The notes under the pieces were generated by a model. It saw nothing but the letters and a program-made list of their open reading frames with translations, was not told the origin of the DNA and did not search any database. Source: Hemileia vastatrix (lineage: Eukaryota; Basidiomycota; Pucciniomycetes; Pucciniales; Zaghouaniaceae). From it: a stretch of DNA of 64,000 nt. Below are positions 11,365 to 22,505 of the stretch, piece by piece. The position numbers and the translations under genes were made by a program. The stretch covers positions 682,001 through 746,000 of the forward strand of contig JASXTE010000005.1 in NCBI GenBank assembly GCA_030280995.1, written 5' to 3'. Within the stretch, counting starts at the first letter, position 1; the number at the start of each line of letters is the position of its first letter.

Positions 11365-13260
11365 ATAAAAATAAAAATAAAAATAAAAATAAAAATAAAA
11401 ATAAAAATAAAAATAAAAATAAAAATAAAAATAAAAATAAAAATAAAAATAAAAATAAAAATAAAAATAAAAATAAAAATAAAAATAAAAATAAAAATAA
11501 AAATAAAAATAAAAATAAAAATAAAAATAAAAATAAAAATAAAAATAAAAATAAAAATAAAAATAAAAATAAAAATAAAAATAAAAAAAAAAATAAAAAA
11601 AAATAAAAATAAAAATAAAAATAAAAATAAAAATAAAAATAAAAATAAAAATAAAAATAAAAATAAAAATAAAAATAAAAATAAAAATAAAAATAAAAAT
11701 AAAAATAAAAATAAATATAAATATAAATATAAATATAAATATAAGTATAAAAATTAAAATTAAAATAAAAACAAAAATAAAAATAAAAATAAAAATAAAA
11801 ATAAAAATAAAAATAAAAATAAAAATAAAAATAAAAATAAAAATAAAAATAAAAATAAAAATAAAAATAAAAATAAAAATAAAAATAAAAATAAAAATAA
11901 AAATAAAAATAAAAATAAAAATAAAAATAAAAATAAAAATAAAAATAAAAATAAAAATAAAAATAAAAATAAAAATAAAAATAAAAATAAAAATAAAAAT
12001 AAAAATAAAAATAAAAATAAAAATAAAAATAAAAATAAAAATAAAAATAAAAATAAAAATAAAAATAAAAATAAAAATAAAAATAAAAATAAAAATAAAA
12101 ATAAAAATAAAAATAAAAATAAAAATAAAAATAAAAACAAAAATAAAAATAAAAATAAAAATAAAAATAAAAATAAAAATAAAAATAAAAATAAAAATAA
12201 AAATAAAAATAAAAATAAAAATAAAAATAAAAATAAAAATAAAAATAAAAATAAAAATAAAAATAAAAACAAAAATAAAAATAAAAATAAAAATAAAAAT
12301 AAAAATAAAAATAAAAATAAAAATAAAAATAAAAATAAAAATAAAAATAAAAATAAAAATAAAAATAAAAATAAAAATAAAAATAAAAATAAAAATAAAA
12401 ATAAAAATAAAAATAAAAATAAAAATAAAAATAAAAATAAAAATAAAAATAAAAATAAAAATAAAAATAAAAATAAAAATAAAAATAAAAATAAAAATAA
12501 AAATAAAAATAAAAATAAAAATAAAAATAAAAATAAAAATAAAAATAAAAATAAAAATAAAAATAAAAATAAAAATAAAAATAAAAATAAAAATAAAAAT
12601 AAAAATAAAAATAAAAATAAAAATAAAAATAAAAATAAAAATAAAAATAAAAATAAAAATAAAAATAAAAATAAAAATAAAAATAAAAATAAAAATAAAA
12701 ATAAAAATAAAAATAAAAATAAAAATAAAAATAAAAATAAAAATAAAAATAAAAATAAAAATAAATATAAATATAAATATAAAAATAAATATAAATATAA
12801 ATATAAATATAAATATAAATATAAAAATAAAAATAAAAATAAAAATAAAAATAAAAATAAAAATAAAAATAAAAATAAAAATAAAAATAAAAATAAAAAT
12901 AAAAATAAAAATAAAAATAAAAATAAAAATAAAAATAAAAATAAAAATAAAAATAAAAATAAAAATAAAAATAAAAATAAAAATAAAAATAAAAATAAAA
13001 ATAAAAATAAAAATAAAAATAAAAATAAAAATAAAAATAAAAATAAAAATAAAAATAACAATAACAATAACAATAAATATAAATATAAATATAAATATAA
13101 ATATAAAAATTAAAATTAAAATTAAAATTAAAATTAAAATTAAAATTAAAATTAAAATTAAAATATAGATAAAAATAAAAATAGAAATTAAAATTAAAAT
13201 TAAAATAAAAATAAAAATAGAAATAAAAATTAATATTAAAATTAAAATTAAAATTAAAAA
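11365..13260. repeat. (AAAAAT)n microsatellite, about 1.9 kb
   Basis: Nearly uninterrupted hexamer array, with short AAATAT blocks (11712-11745, 12765-12825, 13074-13105), a final AAAATT block (13106-13260) and rare single-base changes (for example AAAAAC). Because the unit is a multiple of three it produces a 437-residue Leu-Phe open frame on the - strand (11760-13073), which is an artefact and not a gene. Confidence 0.97.
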
Positions 13261-13404
13261 AATTAAATATTTTCTATATATATTAATTTATATTATGTTT
13301 TGTTTTCAATAATTCAATGTCTGGAAGTAGAAGCTTTGTGAGGTTTGTTTGGGACTTGTTGGGGTTTTTGTTTCTTGTTGGGATTGGAGGATGCACTGTT
13401 GTTT

Positions 13405-14800
13405 TTAAAGTGTAGTCTGCTGTTGAATTTGTAGTGTTAAAAGGGCCAGGAACTGGTTTGAAGGTAATTTTTGGTTTGAAGCAGAAGAGGATGGGACTGA
13501 GTGTTGGATGGTTTGCTTAATTATCATGGACATCTTCCAGTGGTCTTCAATAAGTTTCTTTCTCAGGTTCTTATCAAATTCATTCAGTGGCCCATGAAGA
13601 GCAAACACCTTAAGCATGTTGGAACACATCATACTTGTGTTTTGCTTCATATATGCATAATCTAGTGTCAAAATGGTTTCTAGAGGCTGGCCAACTCCAA
13701 TGGTAGATTCAGGAGGAGGGGTGCCATCTAACAAGAAGAAAATTATTTGAGAATTTTATTTTTCTTTTAATGAAATTGATGAAAATTTACAATGATTACA
13801 GATATGAAGCTCTTCAAAATTGTATTCCTTAGGAATTTGGATTTCAGAAGGATTTTGAAGATGTGTGGGAGAAGGATCACCAAGAATAAGTAGGGATTAT
13901 TGTGGTATTCTTCTATTAGATTCTGAGAAGGTGAACTAGGAGGTGACACTTTCTGGGGCCTAGTTAAGGAAGAAGAATGGTTTTTATTGTTGTCCTTCCC
14001 AGTGGGATTGGTTGCTGGTGACTTAATGTTGTTATTGGATGGGGCAGGTGAAGGTGATCTAGGGTCTGACTTTTTCTTTCTGGAGTAATTTTTGATAGAG
14101 AATTAACTGTCAGAAAAGTAGTCTGCAGAAAGAGGGGAGATATAATTTCTTCTTTTGAAAGGAGGAGAAGGTGATTTTATCTGTTAAGCATCCTTAGGAG
14201 CTCTGGCAGTCTTTTAAGAAGTTTGGGAACTTTTTTTGAGGTTGGACTCTGAAGTTTTTGTTTACATTTCTCTGGGAGAAAGAGGAGGGTTTTGTGCAAA
14301 GGTGTTTCTGGTTATTTTAGGAGAGTTTCTCTGGGTTTCATGGTGTTTTGGAATGTTAAGAGCTTGATTTATGCTTTTGAGCGAGGCTGGTGTGCCACCC
14401 AAGCGCAGTGCAGAAGCCTTGGAGTTGAATTTGATGAAATCAGATCAGAATTGAAGGATATAAAAGCCGATTCTTGAGAAGAAGGAGTTGGTCTTTTTGA
14501 TGGAGCTCTGGGGGCAGTCATTCTGGATGTTTTGGAAGGAACCAAGGATAAAGAAGAAGAAGAGGGAAAAAGTTCTGGAGATATACTTATGTGAAGGTGA
14601 AGGTGGAGGAATAGGATAGTTAGGATCCCTGTCACAACTTTTCTTCTTTGAATTACAAGAGTCACAAGCTCTATTGTACAGTTTGCCTTTTGGAGTTGGA
14701 AGAGTAAATTTTCAAGGTCTGAACATGTGGATACAATGATTGAAAGCATCATCCTTGGGTGCATTCAAGAAAGGAAGGCTAGAAGGGTTGAAGGCAAGTG
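13405..14800 (-). pseudogene. Antisense LTR ORF1: bipartite zinc-cluster-like protein, broken
   Basis: Read on the - strand. The N-terminal part (14640-14790) has a Cys-containing NHCIHMFRP segment, then NRACDSCNSKKKSCDRDPNY. CDSCNSKKKSC is CX2CX6C with basic residues between the cysteines, as in one half of fungal Zn2Cys6 DNA-binding domains. A Ser/Pro-rich linker (NYPIPPPSPS and poly-Ser) follows. The C-terminal block at 13405-13734 reads LDGTPPPESTIGVGQ, then LNEFDKNLRKKLIEDHWKM. Stops and frameshifts break it. A homologue with the same blocks lies at 32060-33550 on the + strand, again antisense to its LTR. The DNA-binding role is inference; the second Cys triplet is incomplete. Confidence 0.6.
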
Positions 14801-14913
14801 ATCCAAGGTCTGATATGATTGGTTTTGATGACAAGGAGGAAGCGACAGAGAAAAGTTTCTTTATCAGTGATGGGAAGATGATTAAGTGAAAGTGGAAGGC
14901 GGCTGAATATGTC

Positions 14914-15292
14914 TAGTCCATCAAGACTTTAAACTAAAATATGCATCAGTCCATCAAGACTTTAAACTAAAAACTGATTATACAGTCCCCCAAGACTATA
15001 AACTGAAGAATAGTTGTTGTTTTGGGTATTAGTTTTTTGGAGTTTGGTAGAAGGATCCATAGGGGGAGCCTCTGAATTTAGCAAAGGTAATTTTGGGGGT
15101 GACTGATGGGATGTAAGCTCTATATAAAATTGCCCCAGAAAGTTAGTTTTTTCTCTGAGTCTTAATGTGGTTGATCTCTAGTTTTGGGTCTATGATTAAG
15201 TTTTTGAGTCCCCCAAGACTATAAACTTAGTGTGTTTTGAGTCCCCCAAGACTTTAAAATGAGGATAGTCCCCCCAGACTTGAAATTGAGGG
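14914..15292 (+). promoter_or_regulatory. Cluster of AGTCC...GACTNTAAACT boxes
   Basis: Six near-identical boxes: AGTCCATCAAGACTTTAAAC twice (from 14914 and 14948), AGTCCCCCAAGACTATAAAC twice (from 14981 and 15208), and two diverged copies (from 15238 and 15268). AGTC and GACT form short inverted repeats around a six-base loop and TATAAA follows. Single copies occur in the other LTRs (4190, 4680, 4975, 10726; inverted near 30000 and 31770-31880). Promoter or termination function is inferred only from position and motif. Confidence 0.45.
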
Positions 15293-15362
15293 TGGTTTGG
15301 TGGTGACATCCTATAGAGGATGTGATCATATTTTATTTTCTAATTCAAACTTAAAATCTAGT

Positions 15363-15960
15363 TTAATTACAGAAGGGTATCAAGGGAGGAGGCAAAAGGT
15401 TCTGAATTGAACTTGAAATGTTTAATGAGGTTCCTTCTCTAATCAATGTCTTGTTGGTCTTTGGCGAGATTTGATTGTAAGTAAGAAAGTAGAAGTTGTT
15501 TCTGTTGTTGGGTGTGATATTGAGATTTCTCTTTGAAAATGGATATTGGATTTGGAGGTGGTGTTTCAATGGTCCCTACATTGTCATCAACATCAATGAC
15601 TGGTGGAAGAGAGGCTCAAGAAAATGGTCAGTCTAGTTTGGTATGGAGTGATGTAATATTACCTTCTGGTTAATCAGGTTTATGAGAGGAAGAGGCTTAT
15701 GGAGTTACAGCCTTTCTTTTGGATGAATGGAGTCTGTTGATTTTTTTGGGAATGGTGATAGAAGGTCTGGACCTTTTGGTAGAAGAGGATGGACCAGGCT
15801 AAGAAGAGGAGGAAGGTAAAGAATAGGATAGTGGGCCAGGTCTATGGAATTGTTTCTTTGTGTAATTGAAAGAATTGAAAGAGGTTCTGCAGAGGTGTAG
15901 TGGGCCAGTCATTGAAAAGATGAGATTTTTGTCAATGTAGTCACCACAGGAAATCTAGGG
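15363..15960 (-). pseudogene. Antisense LTR ORF2: zinc-cluster-like protein, broken
   Basis: The - strand reads CGDYIDKNLIFSMTGPLHLC, then TKKQFHRPGPLSYS, a Ser/Pro-rich linker with TKRSRPSITIPKK, and a C-terminal block GTIETPPPNPISIF, then QYHTQQQKQLLLSYLQSNLA. The homologue at 29425-29936 keeps CHYCIDNNLIC (CX2CX6C) where this copy has lost Cys residues, probably by single-base changes. The conserved layout is Cys triplet, basic KKQ block, PGPLS, Ser-rich linker and a Gln-rich helical tail. It lies between a PPT-hairpin module and the satellite, antisense to its LTR. Function unknown; a Zn2Cys6-like fold is inference. Confidence 0.55.
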
Positions 15961-16499
15961 GTGAATTGAAAGCAATCCCCTCTCTTGAAATTTAGAGTGT
16001 CCCTTAAATATGCCAGTTTTATGAATACTTTATAAACATAAGTAAATTAGAGTTAGATTTACATTTATTCTCAGATTGATTATAGACAGAATGTCAACTG
16101 ATTCCAAATTATGCACAAGTTGATCCTCCAGAACTTGATTTTGGTCCTCTGATGAGCACAAATTGAGCACAAATTGATCTAACCTAAGCTTATGCATATA
16201 TAATAATTCAGGATATTTGCTCTATTAAATTTGATAATAAAATAAAATATTGATGAATTTATATAAAAAAATTATTATGTAAGATATTAAATTATAAATT
16301 TAGGCATCATAGGAGGGCACTTAATAGAACTTAATTATACTATGTGACACCTTAATACTGTATCACGCAGTTTGAAACATTTAAAACAAAATGAGTCATG
16401 ATGGGCAATGAAATTGCTTGGACAGACACTTTCAAAATTAATACTGACCATAATACACAAGTATGAAATCTTGGAATCTATCCAATAAAAGATTTTCCT
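15961..16499. other. No gene seen; AT-rich spacer
   Basis: AT-rich sequence between the LTR-like block and the satellite. It contains a short direct repeat of GAGCACAAATTGA (16154-16180). No ORF, TIR or hairpin that I can support. Confidence 0.5.
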
Positions 16500-17440
16500 T
16501 CTGATAAATGGATTTTTCTCAGTTACTCCCTGCTAAAAAGTGTCCTTCTGAGGTTTGTCTGACCTTCAGGGGGGTAATTTGGCCACATCACACTACTTCT
16601 ATTTCCATGATTGACCAAAACATCATCCTCATTCCCATCTAAAGAGTTGATCTCATCTGACTGTGGCTGATCACAGGGGTCCACCACAAGTTTAGACAAA
16701 ATTTTGGTGAACACTTTTTAGATGGATAGTGAGTAACTGGTGCTTTCCGAAATTGTCCACCTCAAGTTAGGATAAACTTCAGGAAGATAAATTTATTATG
16801 AATACCAAATTAACTGAAGAATACTTTTGCCCTAGCTACTCTGCATCATAAAAGTGTCCAACTGAGGTTTAGCCATAATTCAGGTAGACACTTTTGGAAA
16901 GGCACAGTCTGATGGGTTTAATATCTATATATGGCAATAAGTATGAGTTTTTTATCAACATGGAACAAGAATTAATTTAATATGGCCAAAGTGTCCACCT
17001 GAAGTTTGGCCAAAATACAGGTGGAAATTTTTATGAGGATTACTTGATGAAATGAAGAAGACTTGCAATTACTTTCCATCATAAAATTTTCAAAATTAAG
17101 TTTATCAAAAATTGTGGTGACACTTTTGCCAGATCTAGTCATATGGGATCAACTCTCTATATGGCAATGAGAATCAATTTTTAGTCAATCATGGAATTAG
17201 AAGTAATTTTATATGGAAAAACTTTCCACCTGATTTTTGACCAAAAATAAGTTGGAAATGTTAATGAGGAATACTAAATTAACTAAAGAAGACTTGCACC
17301 CTACTACTGTCCATCATAAAAGTGTCCACCAGAAGAATTCTCAAACTTGTGGTTGACACCTTTGGCCTGGTCCAGCCATATAGGATCAATTCTGCATATG
17401 GAAATGAGGATTTAATTTGGTCAATAATGGTACTAGAAGT
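16500..17440. repeat. Degenerate left edge of satellite array
   Basis: Short, diverged units spaced irregularly (about 110-230 bp). They share blocks with the main array: CATCATAAAAGTGTCC, GGGATCAA-TCTCTATATGG and GTGTCCACCTGAAGTTTGGC with a decayed partner arm (16990-17025). The hairpin arms here are mostly of the ACCTGA type, not the AGCACAAG type dominant to the right. Confidence 0.7.
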
Positions 17441-19143
17441 AATTTGATATAGATAAAGTGTCCAACTAAATATTGGAAAAAAATCAGTTGAAAACTTCAT
17501 TTAGTTTTTCAAAAAATCAAATTAAGTAAAATTTTATTCCTGATGATGCCCATTTTATCCAACACCTCTTCTGAGCCTTGAAAGTAGGCATTTAGCTTGA
17601 ATTTTGAATTTCATATAAAATCCCTATTATTCAACATATTTCTTTTTATCCCTTTTTTTTCTTTTAGATATCAATTAATTTTATGTAAAACAAATCATTT
17701 TCATAATTTTTTACCTGTATTTAATAAAATTATTAAAGGTTTAACATCATCTTGTAAGCATCTGGCACATGTTTTTTTGCTATACTAATAAAAATAATAA
17801 TATACTGGTAACAAAAAATTGATCAAATGATAAAATATCAATTAAACAGAAAGATCAAATACAAGTGGATATGTTTTAAAAAAATACCAGTTGCACTGTA
17901 GAAGAGCTGCACCCTAGATACCCACCATCAAAAAAGTGTCCAGCACAAGTTCAGCCGAACTTGTGCTGGACACTTTTGGTCAGTTTCAGTCATATGAGAT
18001 CAATTCTCGCTATGGCAATGAAAAAAAAGTTTTGGATAAAAAACTTCACTAGAAGTAGTTTTACATAGCCAAATTTTCTACCTAGATTTCATCCAAACCA
18101 CAGGTGCACAATTTTTTATCTTTGAAAAAAAGTCAATTTAGTGCAATTTATCCCTGATGGCTCTCATTCGCTTCAACACCTCTACTGGCCTTTGATAGTA
18201 GGAATATTACTTGGATTTCTTTTTTCATATTTGATCACTTTAACTTAATTTTTTATTCCTAATATTGCTTTTGGATACCAATTAATAATTTTTAAAATAA
18301 ACTATTTTCATATTTTTATACATTTATTTAATAATATTATAAATGGCATAACATCACCTGGTATGCATTTGGCACATGGGTTTTTTCTATACTTATAAAA
18401 TTAATAATATAATGGCGACCAAAAATTAATCAAATGATATTAATGAGTGAGGAACAAATATAAAATACCAGTAGACATGTTTGTAAGAAATACTAGATGA
18501 ACTGAAGAAAAATTCTACCCTAGCTACTCTCCATCATAAAAGTGTCCAGCACAAGTTCGGCCAAACTTGTGCTGGACACTTATGGTCAGGTGCAGTCAGA
18601 TGGGAGCAATTCTCTCTATGGAAATGAAGATAAATTTTTGATATAAAATTACACTAGAAGTAGTTTGATATGGCAAAATTTTCATGCTGAAGTTTTGGTA
18701 AAGCTCAAGTGGATTTTTTTTTTATTTTTACAAAAAAGAAAATTTAGTGCAAGTTTAGCCCTGATTGTGCTAATTTAATTCAACATCTCTTTTTTCTGTT
18801 TATGGCAAGAATTCAACTTGGATTTTAATTTTCATCTTTGATTTCTTTTATTTTACTTTATTCCTCTCATATTGCTTTTGGATATAAGTTTATTTTTTGT
18901 AAAATAAATCATTTTCATATTTTTTTACCTTTATTTAATAATATTATAAAAGGTGTAACATCACCCAGTATTTATTTGGCACACAATTTTTTCCTATACT
19001 GATAATATTAATAATATAATGGTGACAAAAAATTAATCAATTGATAAATATGAGTGAGGCACAAAGATTTAATAACAGTGGAAATGTTTATAAGAAATTT
19101 CAGATGATTAAAAATGACTTGCACCCTGGCTACTCTTCATGAT

Positions 19144-19189
19144 AAAAGTGTCCAGCACAAGTTTGGCCAAACTTGTGCTGGACACTTTT
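19144..19189. repeat. Satellite palindrome, TTTGGCCAAA centre (perfect)
   Basis: 46-nt perfect palindrome with outer ends AAAAGTGTCC and GGACACTTTT. Its centre is TTTGGCCAAA instead of TTCGGCCGAA, so both half-sites changed while symmetry was kept. Confidence 0.9.
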
Positions 19190-19478
19190 GGTTGCATGCC
19201 GTCAGACACAATCAATTCTTTTTATGGAAATGAGACTGAATTATCACTCCATCATTGCACTGAAAGTAGTTTTACATAGACAAATTGTCCCCTGGAAGTT
19301 TTTTCAAACCTAAAGTAGACAATTTTTTCCTTTGGTAAAAAGTAAATTTTATCCATGTTAATCTATGATGGTGCCCATTTTTTCTGAAGCCTCTACTGGC
19401 TCATGATAGCAGAAATTATACTTAATATCTTTATTTCATGTTTGATCTCTTTAATTTTAATCTTACCCTTTTATTTAT

Positions 19479-19739
19479 CACCACACAATATGGGGGGCGG
19501 ACTTGCTAGCAAGTCCGCAACCTTGGACCCAAACTCACCATAGATTGAACACACATTGAGCTATTGATAAAGGAGCCATACAATCAGGAATGAACACCAC
19601 TCAGAAGAACAGTTTTAGGTGGGTGTTCAAGTAGAGTTCAGTATGGGTTCAGTATGAGTTCAGTCTGAGTTCCATCTGAGTTCCATCTGAGTTCAGGTTG
19701 AGGACTTGCTAGCAAGTCCACCCCCTATATTGCGTAGTG
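19479..19739. mobile_element. CACTA-type miniature element, family I copy A
   Basis: 261 bp with inverted ends of about 38 bp, CACCACACAATATGGGGGGC on the left and CACTACGCAATATAGGGGGT read inward from the right. Each end contains the palindrome GGACTTGCTAGCAAGTCC. TAT flanks both sides, a 3-bp target duplication. The interior has short repeats of GAGTTCAGT or GAGTTCCAT type and no ORF. It interrupts one satellite unit. CACTA termini plus 3-bp duplications define the CACTA (CMC/EnSpm) superfamily; no transposase gene is in the window. Confidence 0.88.
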
Positions 19740-21847
19740 TATCCTTTAGCTTTTAAATATCAATTTTATTTTGGTAAAACTGATAACTTTCACATTTTTT
19801 TACATTTATTATATTATATTATTAAAGTTGTAAAATCATCCAGTGTACATTCATTAAACATGTTTTTGCTATACTAAAAACATTAATAATATAATGGTGA
19901 CTAAAAAATAATCAAATAATAAATATGGATGACACAGAAAGATTAAATACCCATAGACATTTTTAAAATTAATATAAGATTAACTGAAGAAGACTTGCAC
20001 CCTAGCTACTCTCCATCATAAAAGTGTCCAGCACAATTTCAGCTGAGCTTGTTCTGGACACTTTTGGTTGCATGCAGTCAGATGGGATAAATTTACTCAA
20101 TGGAAGTTAAAATGAATTTTTGCTCAATCATTGCACAAGAAGTAGCTTTATACTACTATAATATCCTCCTGATTTTTTGGAAAACCTCAGGTGGACACTT
20201 TTATTCATTTTTAAAAAAAGAAAACATATTCCAAATCTAGAACTGGTGGTGCAAATTTGGTCTGAAAACTCAAATTATCTTTGATGGCAGAAATTTTATT
20301 TGAATGTTTAATTTCATATTTAATCACTTTTATTTTACTTTTTTATTCCTGTTTTTGCTTTCAAATATCAATTTATTTATTGTAAAACTAATACTTTTCA
20401 TATTTTTTTACTTTTATTTAATAAGATTATGAAAGATGTAGCATCTCCCAGTATGCATTTGGCTAACAAATTTTTTCAATACTAATAACATTAATATTAT
20501 AATGGTGAAAAACAATGAATCAAATTATAAATATGAATGACACAGAAAGATCATATACAAGTGGATTTGTTTATAAGGAATACCTGATGAACTGAATAAG
20601 ACCTGCACCCTAGATACTCACCATCATAAAAGTGTCCAGCATAAGTTTGGCTGAACTTATGCTGGACACTTTTGGTTGCATGCAGTCAGATGGGATAAAT
20701 TTACTCTATGGAAATGAAAATGAAACTTTGCTCAATCATTGCACAATAAGTAGTTTTATATTGCCAAAATGTCCTCCTGATGATTTTTCAAAACTCATCA
20801 GGACACTTTTTTTAGTTTAACAAAAAAGAAAATATAGTGCAAGTTTAGCCCTGGTGGTGCAAATTTGATCTAACACCTCTACTTGTTATTGATAGTGGGA
20901 ATTTTCCTTAGATTTTTTTTCTTATTTTATCCCTTTTATTTTACTTTTTTATTGCTCATATGGCTTTGGATATCAATTTTTAATTTTTAAAATAAATAAT
21001 TTTCATACTCTTATACCTTTATTTAATAATATATGATTAAAGGTGGAACACCACCTGGTATACATTTTTCACACAAGCTATTACTATAGTAATAACGTTA
21101 ATAATATAATGATGACAAAAAATAAATCAAATGGTAAATTTAAATGACACAGAAAGATCAAATTCCAGTGGTAATGTTTATAAGAAATCCCTTTTGAGTT
21201 TAAGAATATTTGCTGTATGCCTACTCTCAATTATAAAAGTGTCCAGCACAAGTTTGGCCGAACTTGTGCTGGACAATTTTGGTTGCATGAAGTCATATGA
21301 GATAAATTCTCTCTATGGCAATAAAAATGATAATTCACTCAATCATTGAAGTAAAGAATGTTTAATATTGTAAAATTGTCCCCTGGAAGTCTGTCCAAAC
21401 CTCTGGTCAAAATTTGTTAGCTATACATAAAATTAAGTTTAGACCAAGTCTTGACCTAGGGGTCCCCAACTGTCCCAACACCACTTCTGGCTCTTGATAG
21501 TAAAAATTTTACTTGTATTTTTTATTTTGTATTTGATCCCATTTATTTTAATTTCACTTTTCTATTACTCTTTTTAATTTTAAATATCAATTTATTTTTT
21601 TAAAAACTAAACATATTCATATTTTTTTAACTTTATATAATAATATTATTAAAGTTGTAACATCACCAATTTCGCATTTGGCATGCAGGTTTTTGCTATA
21701 CTAGAAACATTAATAATATATATGGTGACAAAAAATTAATTATAAGATAAATATGAATGATAAAAAAAGTTAAAAACCTAATAGAAATGTGAAAAACAAA
21801 AAACTGATGTACTGAGAAACACTTCCACCCTAGCTACTCTCCATCTT

Positions 21848-21893
21848 AAAAGTGTCCAGCACAAGTTCGGCCGAACTTGTGCTGGACACTTTT
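21848..21893. repeat. Satellite palindrome, TTCGGCCGAA centre (perfect)
   Basis: 46-nt perfect palindrome: AAAAGTGTCCAGCACAAG arm, TTCGGCCGAA centre, mirrored arm. An identical perfect copy lies at 22460-22505. The other units differ by one to several bases. Confidence 0.95.
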
Positions 21894-22459
21894 GTTCAGG
21901 TGCAGTCAGATGGGATCAATTCTCTCTGTGGAAATTAAATTTTAAAAAAAATGCTAAATAATTACTTTAGAAGTAGTTTGGTTTGGCTGAATTATCCACC
22001 TTGAGTTTTTCCAAACCTCAGGTGAAAAATTTTTTATCTTTAAAAAAAATTAAATTTTATCAAATTTAGCCCTGATGGCACCCATTTGTTTCAACACCTC
22101 TACTGGCTCTTGAAGGCAGGAATTTTTCTTGAATTTTTCTTTTTCATATTTGATCTCTTTTACTTTACTTCTTTATCACTCATGTTACATTTGGATATTA
22201 ATTTATAATTTTGGAAAAAAAATTATTTTCATATTTTTTTAACATTTTTTAATAATATTATAAAAGGTGTAATATAACATGGCATGCATTTGGTGCACAA
22301 GTTTTTTCTATACTAATAAAATTAATAATATTCTAATGACAAAAAATTAATCAGATAATAAAATATGAATAACACAGAAAGATCAAATACCATTTGACAT
22401 GTTTTAAAAAAATAACAGTTGCACTGAACAAGACCTGCACCCTATCTACTCTTCATCAT

Positions 22460-22505
22460 AAAAGTGTCCAGCACAAGTTCGGCCGAACTTGTGCTGGACA
22501 CTTTT
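22460..22505. repeat. Satellite palindrome (perfect, second copy)
   Basis: Same 46-nt sequence as 21848-21893, 612 bp downstream in the next satellite unit. Confidence 0.95.

Larger units (their letters stand above)
10356..16000 (+). repeat. Long Ty3 LTR-like block after E3, with antisense ORFs
   Basis: Begins with TGATGGG after the PPT. In order it carries the PPT hairpin twice, the GATCACTGG hairpin (10788-10842), two copies of the TATCCACATC/GATGTGG hairpin (10974-11003 and 11154-11187), a 1.9-kb A/T microsatellite, a zinc-cluster-like ORF on the - strand (13405-14800), TATAAACT boxes, a third PPT-hairpin module (15096-15136) and a second - strand zinc-cluster-like ORF (15363-15960). The same order appears inverted at 36211-28561. 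The R/U5 tail and terminal CA seen at 28561 are missing, so this copy is 3' truncated near 16000. Confidence 0.55.

Noticed and set aside
11760..13073. 437-residue Leu-Phe open frame on the - strand
   Set aside because: Pure product of the (AAAAAT)n array; the period is a multiple of three so stops cannot occur.
16140..16380. Small foldback element in the spacer before the satellite
   Set aside because: Interior resembles other miniature elements, but no terminal inverted repeats or target duplication could be found.
21131..21349. Short open frames within satellite units (also 20632 and 24868)
   Set aside because: They start inside or near the palindrome and are not conserved in frame between units.
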